NCBI RefSeq assembly: GCF_019703515.2
Contig: NC_059362.1
Coordinates: forward strand, 23,000,826-23,064,825
Direction: 5' to 3'
DNA: 64,000 nucleotides
Origin: Myxocyprinus asiaticus
Lineage: Eukaryota; Chordata; Actinopteri; Cypriniformes; Catostomidae
The notes below the pieces were generated by a model that did no database searches, was not told the DNA's origin, and saw only the letters and a program-made list of their open reading frames with translations. Position 1 is the stretch's first letter; each line of letters opens with the position of its first letter. Of the stretch, positions 33,233-45,250 are shown one piece after another. The translations under genes and the position numbers were made by a program.

Positions 33233-34325
33233 GTCAGTGACCCCCATAGTGGCTGTTATATAATATACAATTTACGTTTTCTCAAACACACAACGCCAGA
33301 TATTAGCATTCAGCTATATACAACGTAAATGCAAAAGTGAACTTCACAAAACCAGATCCATGTAATTGATATCTTCCTTGTCTTTGTGAGTAAAAATGTA
33401 TCTGGGCAAGGAAATAAAGCTACAGTTGCTTATTGGTTGGCTAGTTACTTTATTTGGAACGGCAACATGATGCATGATTAAAGTTGAATTCTAAGAAAAC
33501 GTGTCGCGACTCGTACGTCTGCTAAAAACCTTTACTTCAGTGGAAAATTTACCATCAGAGGTTTATCCAGTATGCCAGGAAAGTTTTCATTGTAGCAAAA
33601 CATGTGGAATACTTCTCGCATTAAGCCAAAATGAAAATATGAGGAATAAAATCACAATGTATCTTCACGTTTTTGTGACAAGTGAAGTTTCACTAAGAAA
33701 CAGAGACTGGCTGTTTGTCACACATTAGCAAGGAAAAACAGCTACTGTAAATAATCCCATTGTCATAAAGACAAAGATAAGTATGTATAATAAATATAAA
33801 AATAATGCAAAAGTCAGCTTCATGGCTGGTAAGAAACATTTGTTGTCTGTAAATGTTCTCAATTCATCCACCAGGTGTGATGGGTAGGATGAAATGTTTT
33901 GGACCCTGCCTGTATCTGAACAATACTGAGCAAAATGTATCTGTGATTCATACATGTATTATATATTATATTGTCTGTCCATCCTGTACTGACTTTATGT
34001 GACTGTCTTTGACTACTGTAAGCTGTCATGCGTCAGAACCTTTTAACTACATTTTGTGTGAGAGAACTGAACATCCACTCTTGTACCCCTGAGAGTGTTT
34101 AATGTGCTCTTGAGTGCATTTGTGTCAGACAGTGAAAGAAAAAGAGCCAGACTGAGGGACGGGGGTAAAAAAAAGGGGGGATTATGTAACACACTAATGT
34201 ACATGTGTGTTGCTTCTACTTTCCATAAACCAGAGAGCACTTTTGTCACAGGAAGACATGTGCTTCACTTAGAGGTGTACTGCACTGTTTCAGTAACATA
34301 CCACAGCATTATTCTGCTCTATTAT
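33233..34325. other. scfd2 intron sequence, nothing recognised
   Basis: AT-rich intron-like DNA directly after the first visible scfd2 exon. I see no repeat ends or further exon. Confidence 0.5.
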
Positions 34326-35417
34326 TAGGGTTGCCAACCATCCCGTATAATACTGAATCATCCTGTATTTGAGGGAACAAAATTGCATTCCGTATGAAAT
34401 CCATACGAGACGCCATTTTTCACAAATTTTAGCGCATCACATCAAAACTGCTAAGAGAGAAATGGACTTTAGTTAAAATAAATTAATTTATTAATACAAA
34501 TGTAAAGGTCAAAAATAAAACCAAAACTCCCACAAGGGGGAAAAACAACAAAGAAAGTAATCCGGGCTATGGAGGAAGGTAAACGGGGCACAGGACCGAC
34601 TGGAACGAACAGGAACAAGGTAGGGGAACAGGATTGACAAGGAATGTGATCAAAAACACATATAGGACCGACAAGATCACGAAACGAACTGGCACTTGAC
34701 AGCACACACGAGGAGACTACGAAGGAGAAAATAGGGGGGATAAATCAAATGGGTTAACAGGGGACAGGTGAGGCAAATTAACTAATAATAAGCAAACAAT
34801 GAGGCAGGGTATGACATAAGACAGAGAGACACGCGGCGATACAGATACAAAACAAAGCCACGTGCTCTCACAAGACAACCCGAATGGCATGAGCGCACAT
34901 CACAAAGACAATAAGGCAATATACGCCCATGACAACCGACAAAGAAGACGAGAGAATGCGTAGCAACGGCAAACAAAGCGATGCCACGCATTCTCACACT
35001 AAACGAAAACTGACCGTACATCGCGAGGCAAACGCCACGCGATGCACGCAACAGGCGACAAAAACAAGACAGGACACCTGTGCGAGAGTTCGGCCACAAA
35101 CACACCCGACACCTTAGACCGAAGTGACCGAACCAAAGCACAACATGAAGACAGCTCGCGACCCGGGCGCACAGTGCAACACAAGGCGCACCCGTGTTCG
35201 CGAGAGACAGACAAACTATTGACGCGAGTGCATGCTGCCAAGATGACAGAAGTGCGATGCACCCACGTCAGTAACAGACAGACATGGAGCATGAGTGTCC
35301 GGATCCTGACCCAGACCGAACACAGAATCTCAAGCAGGAGCACCACTGAGAAAAGAAAGGTCCTGAATTTAAAGCTGGAGTGTCCCATATTGGGCTGGTA
35401 GAAAGTTGGCAACCCTA
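34326..35417. mobile_element. hAT-type element with GC-rich insert
   Basis: The ends are TAGGGTTGCCAAC and GTTGGCAACCCTA (13-bp perfect inverted repeat). Flanks TCTATTAT (34318-34325) and TCTGTTAT (35418-35425) agree at 7 of 8 positions. The outer 110 bp and last 40 bp are AT-rich. Between about 34450 and 35370 lies a more GC-rich, CpG-bearing block with an inverted AATAAATTAATTTATT at its left edge, which looks like an LTR read from the - strand (poly(A) signal end). Clear TG/CA borders were not found, so the insert stays unclassified. Confidence 0.7.
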
Positions 35418-36738
35418 TCTGTTATTACTGTATAATCTCTTTCAGATAACCCCATCCCTAAATGCCACATAAATACAAAGCAAACTGTGTTTGGTCACTT
35501 TACATGACAGTCAAACAGTCTCTTCCTGTTTGGATGGTTCTCGGCCAGAATAAGCTGCAATGAGGACCAGACTTTATTCCGCAAGTATGGCTACGCGAGT
35601 ACCAGTAGCCTACATATTTGAAAATTCAGCATGCTGTACACAGTACAATTAATTGTGAAAACATGGGTACATTTTTGTTTTATAATTTTTTTGGTAGCGT
35701 TAATGTTAGAACATTTTGTTCTAGTGTTTTTCATCCAAAAATTTTTTTTGCTATCTTGTTTTTGCCCTGGGGAAAAAAAAAATAGTTGACAGAACTTTTT
35801 TGTCAGTTTTCATCAACACAGTCAACACTGCTGTACTAGAATGAATGTGCTAGAATATCAGAAAAAACATTGTTGGGAAGAAAAGCTGTTTGGCAGTTGT
35901 AGGCCTCTGATTGCTTCTTTAGATATTCTTACCCGTACAAAGGCTTTGAATTGCACTTAGTGATACAAATGTAAAACCGACAGTGGAAAATGCTATATTG
36001 ACATTGGAAAAACGTTTAATGAATGAGGCATGGACAAAATGTAAGTGCTAGGAAAGAAATGTCAAAGCGTTTTGGTGCACTTCAAATCTGTGCATGTCTT
36101 TAGTTTCCCTTGATGACTTCTCTTACTGTAAATTGCAATCTCTTAGCCATGATTAGCCACAGGTCAAAGATGAGATTGTTCCATAGAAAACTGCAACAGA
36201 AGGCTTAACTGGTTGTGACTGGACTACTCATTTTGGCACTGTACAAACAGTTGTATGGCCATTTTTGTTTTCCAGTAAATTTTTCCGTAGAAACATTACC
36301 CACGTCAGAGTAGCAATGCTCCCACTGAGAAGCAGATTCAAGCGGTTTCCCAATCCCTTTCCCCCATCACTCACCAATAGTTTTACCTGTCATTCTTCAG
36401 TGCCCTATCTAATAAAAAAGGCGAAAAGGCCAAAAATAAAATAAAAATGGATAGCTTTTTTTTTTTTATCAAGGAAACATGATAGTAGAAATTTTTGAAG
36501 ATACAACAACATAGTGACCAGGGGCTGTCGAGTTCCAAAATCATCATAAATGTATTCCATATGACTCGTGCACTGTATAGTCTTCTGCTGAAGCCATACA
36601 AAAGCTTTGTGCGAGGAACAGACTGAAATTGAAGTCCTTAATCTCTGGTTATCTTACCCATTTGCCCAATTTACAATGACAGAATTTCCATTTTGTGGTA
36701 AACATTTCTTTAAAAAAGATCACCCTCTCTCTTTAGTA
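35418..36738. other. Intron interval with one MITE fragment
   Basis: The only recognisable piece is about 36440-36650 (GTGACCAGGGGCTGTCGAG, CCATATGACTCGTGCACT, AGCCATACAAAAGCTTTGTG), part of a foldback MITE family related to those at 22.3 and 52.1 kb. Elsewhere nothing stands out. Confidence 0.45.
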
Positions 36739-37340
36739 TTCTCTCAAGATGTGTCCCAAACCACACATTTTTGCACTATTCTATGCCATTTTGTAGTGTA
36801 AGTAGTGTGAGTACTACTGTATGTTAACACTGAAAATTCAGCAAAAAGAATTTTACTTTAAGTACCCGTATGATGCATTTTTTCAACCGTCAAAATGGAG
36901 TGTGGAATGTTGGACACTTCATGCACTCAGCACACGCGGCTTGCCATACATAGCGGAAGGGGCGGAGTTACCTGGCTGTGCTGCTGATCTGACAAAACAG
37001 TTGTAAATAATGAAGAATGTAGCAGCTAGCGAAACTTCAGTGGATACAGCAACTTACAAATGTGAGTTAAATACTTTACCATCACTCCAAGCTGTGTGAA
37101 TATATACGCTGTTTAAGATACAAGTGTTGAACTGAGGTTAGCTAACGTGCTAAAGCTAGCGGCAACGCATCACGTGTGCTTAAAACTTCACTTCCGTCTG
37201 CTGTTAAATGGCGAATGCTTCAGTGTAGTGTTCCATTTGGGACAAAACTACACTTTGAAAATTCATACACTACATGGCTGAGTGCATAGTATATTTTGGA
37301 TTGTAAGTGCATATTGTATAGTGTGTCGTTTGGGACACAG
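36739..37340. mobile_element. hAT-type MITE, TSD CTTTAGTA
   Basis: Inverted ends GTGTCCCAAACCACACA (near 36751) and GTGTCGTTTGGGACACAG (to 37340) lie inside a perfect 8-bp direct repeat CTTTAGTA (36731-36738 and 37341-37348). The left end has about ten extra bases before the repeat motif. The non-coding interior has the GCTAGC and TAGCTAACGTGC words common in such elements. Confidence 0.75.
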
Positions 37341-37348
37341 CTTTAGTA

Positions 37349-38098
37349 AATTTTTATGGAGCATTTGCTTTGCAACAAAGGTAAGCTGAGAAAGAGTGAG
37401 AAATAGGACAGGAGAGAACAAGGATTTGATCTTTTTGTGTCACTTCATTGGTGGTCAGATTTGTGTTTTTGACATCACCCATAAAATGATCAGATTACAT
37501 ACATAATGAATACATGTACTGATGAACAGACTTGACAGCTTTTCCACTCTCATACACAAAGGCACAAACATAACACTAGAGCTCAAACATTTAAATGTGA
37601 GTATTTACACAAATACACTCACCCCCTCTCTAGTGGTGGATGCTAAACAGATGAGGTAAATTGGAGAGGTTCGGTACATTGCGTGACTTTGGCGAGACAC
37701 ACAGTTCAAGAATGTTCCTTGCTAATAAACGCTGTCATCATAATTCAGTTTATGTGTAGTTTGTATCTCACAAGTGAAAGCTTTTCATTAAGTCACTAAG
37801 GCAAAATGATACATAGTATCATAGTAAACACACATACCCAGAACAAAGCATATTCCACACAACTGTGCACTTACACATGTTCTCAGAACAGCATACTACC
37901 ATACTCTTGACATTTCTGCAGTATAGAGTACTGTGCAGATGTTCTACTCAGATGACATACATGCCAAAATGTGCAGTAACAGAGCATCCTGTGCTGGGCA
38001 TACTGTATCCCACAACACAAGGGAATTTCAAGGAGATTTTTTTGGGGTGATGAGTAAACTTAACATTTTGACTCAGACTGGTTAGGACATTTTACAGA
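37349..38098. other. Intron interval, nothing recognised
   Basis: AT-rich DNA between the hAT MITE and DIRS copy C. No exon or element ends seen. Confidence 0.5.
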
Positions 38099-39100
38099 AA
38101 GTTCCACTCTCACTGGAACCCTCGTGGCTCGATGATTGGTTCCTAGGCTCAGGGCGCCACCACGCCCCGCCCCTTTCTTTCCGGAAGTGCATGAGGAGCT
38201 GACAAGATCGTGGGGGGCATCTTTTACTGCCCGGTCCCGGTCTTTCAGCTCCCCCGCTCTCACTACCCTCGATGGTGGAGCGGCCAGGGGGTATTCGGTG
38301 ATCCCCCAGGTGGATAAGGCGCCTGAAGCTCCTGTACAGGGCCTGTAGGTTTACGTCATCCCTAACGACTATGGCCTGCGGTGACGCTGGACAAGCCACC
38401 TCCGCCCTGCACGCCATAGCTCTCCTGCAAGTACACCAAGCCAAGGTGATAAAAGAACTGCACGAGGGTAGTTCTGACCCGGGATTGATGCAGGAACTGC
38501 GCTCGGTGACCGACCTCGCTCTCAGGGAGACGAAGGTCATGGCGCGGTCTCTCGGGCAGGGATGTCCACCCTGGTGGTCCAGGAGCGCCACCTTTGGCTC
38601 AACTTGGTCGAGATGGGAGAGGCAGACAAGGCACGGTTCCTTGATGCCCCTATTTCCCAGGATGGCCTGTTTGGCGACACCATTGAGGACTTTGCCCAGC
38701 AGTTCTCGGTGGTGAAGAAGCAGACGGAGGCCTTACAACATATCCTGCCCCGGCGTGGCATAAGACCCCGCACCCTGTCTGCTCGTCGCCAAGGGTGTCC
38801 TCCTGCAGCAACAACACCGTCTCAGCCGCAGCCCACCCCCGTGGCCTGGCTCCGGCGTGGGGCCTTCCGCAGGAAGCAGACGCCACCCATCTCGCGGCCG
38901 GCCACTAAGAACCCGAGCAAGGCTTTGAAGCGCCCCCGAGATGGGCGACCCAGGGGTGAGGAGATCCGCTTCTCTGGAGCTGGTGGACAGACCACTCCAT
39001 CCCCCGGTGGAGGGCCGGGAGGAGAATCTTTTGTCGCCACATGCCCAGGAGGCTGTGGCACCCAAAAGCTTGACAAAAGAATAGTTTCCTCGTCTCCTGG
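38099..39100 (+). pseudogene. DIRS gag-like gene, copy C (N-terminus lost)
   Basis: Frames read PAPFFPEVHEELTRSWGASF (38136-38348), then SALHAIALLQVHQAKVIKEL (38371 onward), then LVVQERHLWLNLVEMGEADK and GLFGDTIEDFAQQFSVVKK (38562 onward). A Pro/Arg-rich tail follows (RRGAFRRKQTPPISRP). Two frameshifts are needed (about 38350 and 38560). Sequence after 39100 leads into the RT region, as in copy B. Confidence 0.82.
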
Positions 39101-39313
39101 GTCACATGTCCGGTGCACACGGCCGTTGTCACGACCACCATCCACCGTCCCATTTTGGCAGGTATGGCGCTTCAGCGGCGGATCCCCCGCCCCTGTGTGC
39201 CCAGCTGTGGTACAAACACGCCCACACGGGATTGGTGCCGATGGACTGTGGGGATGAGATGCCTCCTCCCCCCTCCTCAGCCAATCTTATGGTGGGCGGC
39301 AGGAGCCAGGTAA

Positions 39314-40192
39314 GTGCTTCGATGTCCCTGGACCCAGCACGGCCACGGGGCTCGAGTCCCCTCGACGTGGCACCTCAGGCTCTGCCCCACCGCGATAGAG
39401 CCTGTCCCTCCGGCCGAGATGAAGAAGGGGTTCTACAGCCCTTACTTCATCGTACTGAAGAAAGGAGGTGGGTTGCGCCCAATCCTGGACCTGCAAGTAC
39501 TGAACCAGGCTTTGCACAGACTCCTGTTCAAGATGCTGACGCAAAAATGCATACTAACGAGCGTCCGGCGTCAAGATTGGTTCACAGCGGTAGACCTGAA
39601 GGACGCGTACTTCTATGTCTCGGTCTTACCTCAACACAGACCCCTCCTGTGGTTTGCCTTCAAAGGCCAGGCGTATCAGTACAAGGTTCTCCCCTTTGCC
39701 CTGTCCTTGTCCCCTCGCGTCTTCACGAAGGTCGCAAAGGCAGCCCTTGCCCCGCTAAGGGAAGTGGGCATCTGCATCCTCAACTATCTCGACGACTGGC
39801 TAATCCTAGCTCACTCTCGAGAGTTGCTGTGCGCACACAGGGACTTCGTGCTCCGGCACCTCAGCCGACTGGGGCTTCTGGGCAACTGGGAAAAGAGCAA
39901 GCTCTCCCCGTTTCGGAGCGTCTCTTTTCTCGGTCTTGATGACAGCGTGCCTTATGAGCGAGTGCGCACAGTCTGTGCTGAACTGTCTGAAGGCGTTCAG
40001 ATGGAGGACAGCAGTTCCACTGAAACTTTTTCAGAGGCTCCTGGGGATTATGGCATCCTCAGTGCCGGCCATACCGCTCGGGTTGATGCACATGAGACCG
40101 TGTCAGCACTGGCTTCAGACTCGAGTCCCAAGATGGGCATGGCGCCGTGGTCATCACGCCAATCTGTCACCACCTCTTCAGCCCTTGGCTGA
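39314..40192 (+). pseudogene. DIRS reverse transcriptase, copy C (YLDD retained)
   Basis: The long open frame contains IEPVPPAEMKKGFYSPYF, then GGGLRPILDLQVLNQALH, VRRQDWFTAVDLKDAYFYV (motif A Asp), then FKGQAYQYKVLPFALSLSPR (motif B) and ILNYLDDWLILAHSRE, with the catalytic YLDD at 39785-39796, and LGNWEKSKLSPFRSVSFLGL. It drifts out of frame near 39930. This is the only DIRS copy here with an intact palm domain. The upstream part is damaged, so it is not a usable gene. Confidence 0.88.
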
Positions 40193-40831
40193 CCTTGCAT
40201 TTCTATGGGCAGGGGTACCCTTAGAGCAAGTCTCCAGGTGCGTCATGGTTACAACAGATGCCTCCAAGATGGGCTGTGGCGCCTTTTACAATGGGCGTAT
40301 ACTCCTGGACTGGCCCGCGGCTGCGTTGGCACATCAAATGCATAGAGTTGTTGGCAGTACTGCTCGCCCTGCGGAGGTTCCGGCCGTTGATCCAGGGCAA
40401 GCACGTGTTGGTCCGAACGGACAACACAGCATCGGTACTGTACATCAACCTTCAAGGCGGTCTACGCTCCCGTTGCATGTCACAACTCACCTGCCATCTC
40501 CTCCTCTGGAGTCAGCTGCGAGCCACTCACATCCTGGGCGACCTCAACACCACGGCGGATGCACTGTCATGACAGGTTACGCTCAGAGGAGAGTGGAGAC
40601 TCAACCCCCAGGTGGTCCAGCTGATTTGGAGTCGATTCGGTCGAGCACAGGTAGACCTGTTTGCTTCTCGGGAATCCTCCCATTGCCCGCTTTGGTACGC
40701 CCTGACCGAAGCACCCCTCGGTATAGACGTGCTGGCACACAGCTGGCCCCCTGGACTATGCAAGTATGCGTTTCCCCCAACGAGCCTACTTGCACAGACC
40801 CTGTGCAAGGTCAGGGAGGACGAGGAGTAGG
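39936..40831 (+). pseudogene. DIRS RNase H and following region, copy C
   Basis: The frame from 39936 gives DLAFLWAGVPLEQVSRCVMV then TTDASKMGCGAF (RNase H first Asp). After a shift near 40290, the frame to 40572 reads LRWHIKCIELLAVLLALRRF, then VLVRTDNTASVLYINLQGG and THILGDLNTTADALS, stopping where copy B reads on. The next block reads QLIWSRFGRAQVDLFASRES and ends in TAG at 40830, where copy B has another codon. The frameshift and stops make it non-coding. Confidence 0.82.
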
Positions 40832-41049
40832 TCATCCTAGTAGCACCCTACTGGACCACCCAGACATGGTTCTCGGATCTCACGCTCCTCGCAACAACAC
40901 CCCCCCCACGCCCCCTGGCAAATTCCCCTGAGGAAGGACCTTCTTTCTCAGGGACGGGGCACCATCTGGCAACCGCAACCAGACCTCTGGAATCTCCACG
41001 TCTGGCCCTTGGATGGTATGCGGAAGACCTAAGTGGCCTACCACCCGCG

Positions 41050-42009
41050 GTGGTAGACACGATCACTCAGGTTAGGGCTCCCTCTACGAGGAGCCTGTAT
41101 GCCTTGAAGTGGCATCTGTTCACTAAGTGGTGTTCTTCCCGACGCGAAGTCACCCAGAGATGCGCAGTCGGATCAGTGCTTTCCTTCCTGCAGGAGAGGC
41201 TGGAGGGGCGGCTGTCCCCTTCCACCTTGAAGGTGTATGTAGCCACTATTTTGGCTCATCACGATGCAGTAGATGGTAAGTACTTGGGGAAGCACGACTT
41301 GATCATCAGGTTCCTGAAAGGCGCTAGGAGGTTGAATCCCTCCAGACCATGCCTCGTCCCCTCGTGGGACCTCTCTGTAGTCCTTTGGGGTCTACGGGGA
41401 GCTCCCTTTGAGCCCTTGGAGTCAGCTGAGCTTAAGGCACTCTCTTTGAAGACTGCCCTCCTGACCGCGCTCACTTCCATCAAGAGGGTAGGGGACCTGC
41501 ACGAGAATTTTGCAGGGTTCTCTGTCAGCGAGTCGTTCCTGGATTTCAGTCCCGGTTACTCTCACGTGATCCTGAGACCCTGACCGGGCTATGTGTCCAA
41601 GGTTCCCACCACCCCTTTTAGGGATCAGGTGGTGAACCTGCAAGCGCTGCCCCAGGAGGAGACAGACCCAGCCTTGGCATTGCTGTGTCCGGTGCGAGCT
41701 TTATGCATCTATTTGGATCGCAAGCAGAGCTTTAGAAACTCAGAGCAGCTCTTTGTCTGCTTTGGTGGACAGCTGAAAGGAAGCGCTGTCTCCAAACAGA
41801 TATGATTGCATATCAGGCTTACCACCCCCTGCGGGATTACGAGCCCACTCTACCAGGAGTGTGGCGGCCTCCTGGGCCCTGGCTAGTGGCGCCTCTTTGG
41901 CAGACATCTTCAGAGCAGCAGGCTGGGCAGCACCCAACACCTTTTGTGAGGTTCTACAATCTCCGGGTTGAGCCAGTCTCATCCCGTGTATTGGCATGCA
42001 CGAGCAGGT
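41050..42009 (+). pseudogene. DIRS tyrosine recombinase, copy C (broken)
   Basis: It starts MVDTITQVRAPSTRSLYALK and keeps SVLSFLQERLEGRLSPSTLK and LTSIKRVGDL (first Arg), followed by a short insertion (HENFAG). A TGA follows HVILRP at 41581-41583. The frame then continues PGYVSKVPTTPFRDQVVNLQ to SAVSKQI and stops at 41803-41805. The His-x-x-Arg box lies in a damaged stretch near 41850, while the Tyr end VRFYNLRVEPVSS remains (41940-41980). Several lesions; inactive. Confidence 0.85.
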
Positions 42010-42716
42010 AAGTTCCAGGACAGCTGGCCGGGTGTACCGCTTGTGCATAGTGCCTTTCCCCTCCCTTGAGGTGAAGACGTGCACTCTTGACTCCCAGTCG
42101 TGTTCACAGACTGTGATCCCTGGATGACTTTCCTCCTTAGCCCTGTGGCAGTTTGCAGAGAAAGTCTAGCGCCGGCCCAGTACGTGCGCTAATGAGGCCC
42201 TGTACTGAGGTAGGTGCTCCACATTTGCTGGTCCCCGAAGGCGACCCCATGTGATATCTTCCGCAAAATCGTTTCCCTGTCGGTAAACTGTGTCTTCCTT
42301 GGGCAGCATGTTCTCTCCACATGACATACTTCTGACAAGACTCGGTAGGACCATGTGACATATTCCACTCAAAATACCCCCCCTCCCCCCCATTTTTGGG
42401 CGGGGTGTGGTCTCCGCAGTGTCTTCCCCTTGGGAGGGACACTCCCCGACGTAGACACTTATGGCTCCCAGTCAGTTAACAAATTCCATTCTTTTTGGGG
42501 AGAAAAAAGAGGAAAAGAGACCACGGCTGGGCTAGCCTGTCCCTATTGTTGGGCAGTCAACTTGTTCCTGAAGGACCGTTCGACGCTCATAAGAGCGTTG
42601 GGGGAGGTTACGTGACAGCCTGGTGCGCTGGCTACAAGGCACACAGTGGTCTGCCCATCTCGCATTGCCAGTTCACGTAACACAGTTCAGATAGTTGTGG
42701 CGTTTTGAATAGGGAC

Positions 42717-42818
42717 CCCTAGTGTCACTACATCGACACAATGTTGAGTGAGTGACAGATAGGGAACGTCTTGGTTACTTTCATAACCTCCGTTCCCTGA
42801 TGGAGGGAACGAGACGTT
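42717..42818. repeat. DIRS copy C internal complementary region
   Basis: The stretch CCCTAGTGTCACTACATCGA through GACAGATAGGGAA (42717-42766) corresponds to the lost upstream end, and the adjacent CGTCTTGGTTACTTTCATAA onward is the complement of the retained outer end at 43050-43099. Confidence 0.85.
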
Positions 42819-42890
42819 GAATCCCTCTTGCCACAATGCTGAACTACCCGCTGAAATGGCCAGGACCTTGTCTCGGCTCCTCAGCACAAA

Positions 42891-43099
42891 ACCTGAATGA
42901 GTGGTTGCATACCAGCTCCTTTTATACTCGTATGTCCGGGGGGAGTGGCATGCAAATTCCACTCGCCAATTCCCATTTGCCTTTTTTCAAAAAAGCAGAG
43001 GTGTTTGGGGCTCCCAAGAGTAACCCCTAGTGTCACTACATCGACACAACGTCTCATTCCCTCCATCAGGGAACGGAGGTTACGAAAGTAACCATGACG
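42891..43099. repeat. DIRS copy C terminal repeat (downstream end)
   Basis: It runs from CTGAATGAGTGGTTGCATAC to GTAACCATGACG and contains the inverted TATA box (TTTTATA at 42920-42926), as in the other copies. Confidence 0.87.
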
Positions 43100-43971
43100 A
43101 TTTTTTCAATATGCTTTTTTCTTGCCTTCTAATTTGATTTATCTAACACAAGGTTTATTTTAGAGCTATGATCTAAATTATTTTACATCATCAATGGGCT
43201 ATATTTTTCTGAGAAATAGGTGCATGTTTTTTAGTTTGTTTGTTTATTTTTAGACACTTTTTGTAACAAAAACTGGTGCATGTAGCAACTCAAAATGCAA
43301 TGCTCTGTGTCTGACTTATGATGCATCATGTACCAGCCATATTTATAGAAAGGATTTGGTGATTTGATTCAGTAGTATCTGTCTTACAAATGAATCTGAG
43401 TATGCAATATGCTGTTTAGTAGCATTGAAGTTTTCTTTACTGATAGTTATTCTTTTTTGTTTTGTAGCCAATTTTTGAGACCACATCACCATACACCAAT
43501 AGGCAGTACTTCAAATAAACATAGAAGCAAATTTAGGAGAATTTGTTACTTTTCCTGGGTCAGCAGTCCCAGCTGCTAGTTGTAACACACACATACGGTA
43601 CACAAACAAATAAACACCCAAACAGTGTAAATAGCTTCAGCTTTTAGAACTCAACAATAGTGCTATTTCTGTGCAATGCACATATAATTTAAACAGTAGG
43701 GATGAATGTCATGTTGCGGACTCGCCAAAATAAAGAGGACAGCCAAAGGCAGAACTGCTTCAGACATTTTATACACTGCAAAAAATCAGTGTAAAAATGT
43801 TTCTTTATCTGTGTTGTCTTTTTGTTTTCTAGTAAAAATATCTAAACACCCTTAAAGCAAAATACATTTAATTGAAGCAAAATTGCATACGATATTAAGA
43901 CTCAGTTTTAGAGAATACATTTTGAATTAAGTTTATTTTTCAAAATCAAATCTATTTCTTAGATTTATGCT
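43100..43971. other. Intron interval; first unit of a diverged duplication
   Basis: No exon. Bases about 43584-43703 (ACACAAACAAATAAACACCC, AACTCAACAATAGTGCTATT, TTTAAACAGTAGGGATGA) recur in diverged form at about 46437-46568. Confidence 0.5.
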
Positions 43972-45250
43972 TTAACCTTCTGAGACCTGAGCGTGACTGC
44001 TGTGTGCATTTTCCATTTCCCTTTTTGATTTGTAACTAGTAGCACCTAATGAACATGCACAATAAAATTCTAGAGCAAATAGTTTTCCTAAAAATGTATG
44101 TCCACAAATGTGGACAGCTGGACTAAGTTATGAAATGTAAAATAATACCAAGCCATAGAAAGATTTTTTATTATTATTATTTTAATCAAATTGTTTATTT
44201 TGTTTCCAGGAGTGTTGGTTATTCTTGTTTGTGAGATTTTACATATGTTACAGTGGATTTTCTTTAAAGCTGCTTTGGAACAATGTGTATTGGGAAAAGC
44301 ACAAATAAAAAAAACTATACAAATACAAATTATTTGACTTAATTTGACTTATGTTACAATGTTTTGTTTTTTCTACTTTGGCAACAAAATAAAAAAAAAT
44401 GTTTTATCTTTTGCATTGTCAAAAAAAAAAAAACAAGTGATAACCAGTGCTGAAGCATTTTACCAATCAGAAATTAGCATAATTAATTCTAAGACAAGTA
44501 CTGGCCAGCATCGTCCAATCACTGCCAACCACGTTAAAATAAAATTAAAAATTATAAATTCTGAATCCACTCAACATGCCAACCATGTTGAGTGGTTCAA
44601 ACACCATCTGCAGCCTGAAACTGAACTTTTGGTCAGATCGTTGGAGGGAAATATCGAAAGCTGCATAGAAAGCAAGAGGATGCTCTCTTGCTCCCTATTC
44701 AGTGAATGACAACCTCCAGTGTGCTGTCTGACTGCACAGGTCTCCGAACTGTTCGAAATGGACCATATTTTCATCCTAACTCCATATAAAGCCTCTGAAA
44801 GCAAAAAAACAAAAACATTCTCAATGTGAAAATGCACAGTAAATTTACAGTAGGATTCCTAAAGAAAACCTTGTGCTATTGTACACATTAGTGTATATTG
44901 TGTTTAGCAGCGTGGCGTTTCGTGATAAATCGCTCCGATTTTTTAAATGGCATATCAGATTAAACTAGACACTCTAATCTTTTGACTCAAACAGGTTTCA
45001 ATGTAAAAATAATTAGGTTTCTTACCAGATGTAGTTTTGTTGGTGTTTCTCCCAAAGACAAACTTCGCTGTGATCAGCGCCATGATGTTTTGTCACATGA
45101 CTCCGTGCATCGAAATTACGTGCATTACTGACAGCACAGAGTCTCTTGAACTGAGATCAGTTGGTTTAAATGAAATGAAATTATGCGTTGCGTATAGCGA
45201 GGTCAAAATACAACATCCACGTATGTGTACGTGGGGTCAAACGAGGTTAA
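43972..45250 (-). mobile_element. piggyBac-like non-autonomous element, copy 2
   Basis: It is bounded by TTAA (43972-43975 and 45247-45250) with CC-starting ends (CCTTCTGAGACC on the left; on the right, read inward, CCTCGTTTGACCCC). Its length is 1,279 bp. The interior is the inverse complement of the element at 17690-18776. An A-run block and a CTCAACATGCCAACCATGTTGAG palindrome near 44570-44595 lie inside. No coding sequence. Confidence 0.7.

Larger units (their letters stand above)
38099..43099 (+). mobile_element. DIRS-type retrotransposon, copy C (5'-truncated)
   Basis: The coding strand is +, opposite to copies A and B. It starts abruptly inside gag (GTTCCACTCTCACTGGAACC at 38099) and runs through RT, RNase H and recombinase to the internal complementary region (42717-42818) and the complete downstream terminal repeat ending at 43099 (AAAGTAACCATGACG). 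The promoter repeat and gag N-terminus are missing. It is the only copy with an RT that retains YLDD. Confidence 0.92.

Noticed and set aside
39106..39939. Long open frame of 277 codons on + overlapping the DIRS RT
   Set aside because: Its second part is a shifted reading of the RT frame at 39314-40192; only pieces match DIRS proteins.
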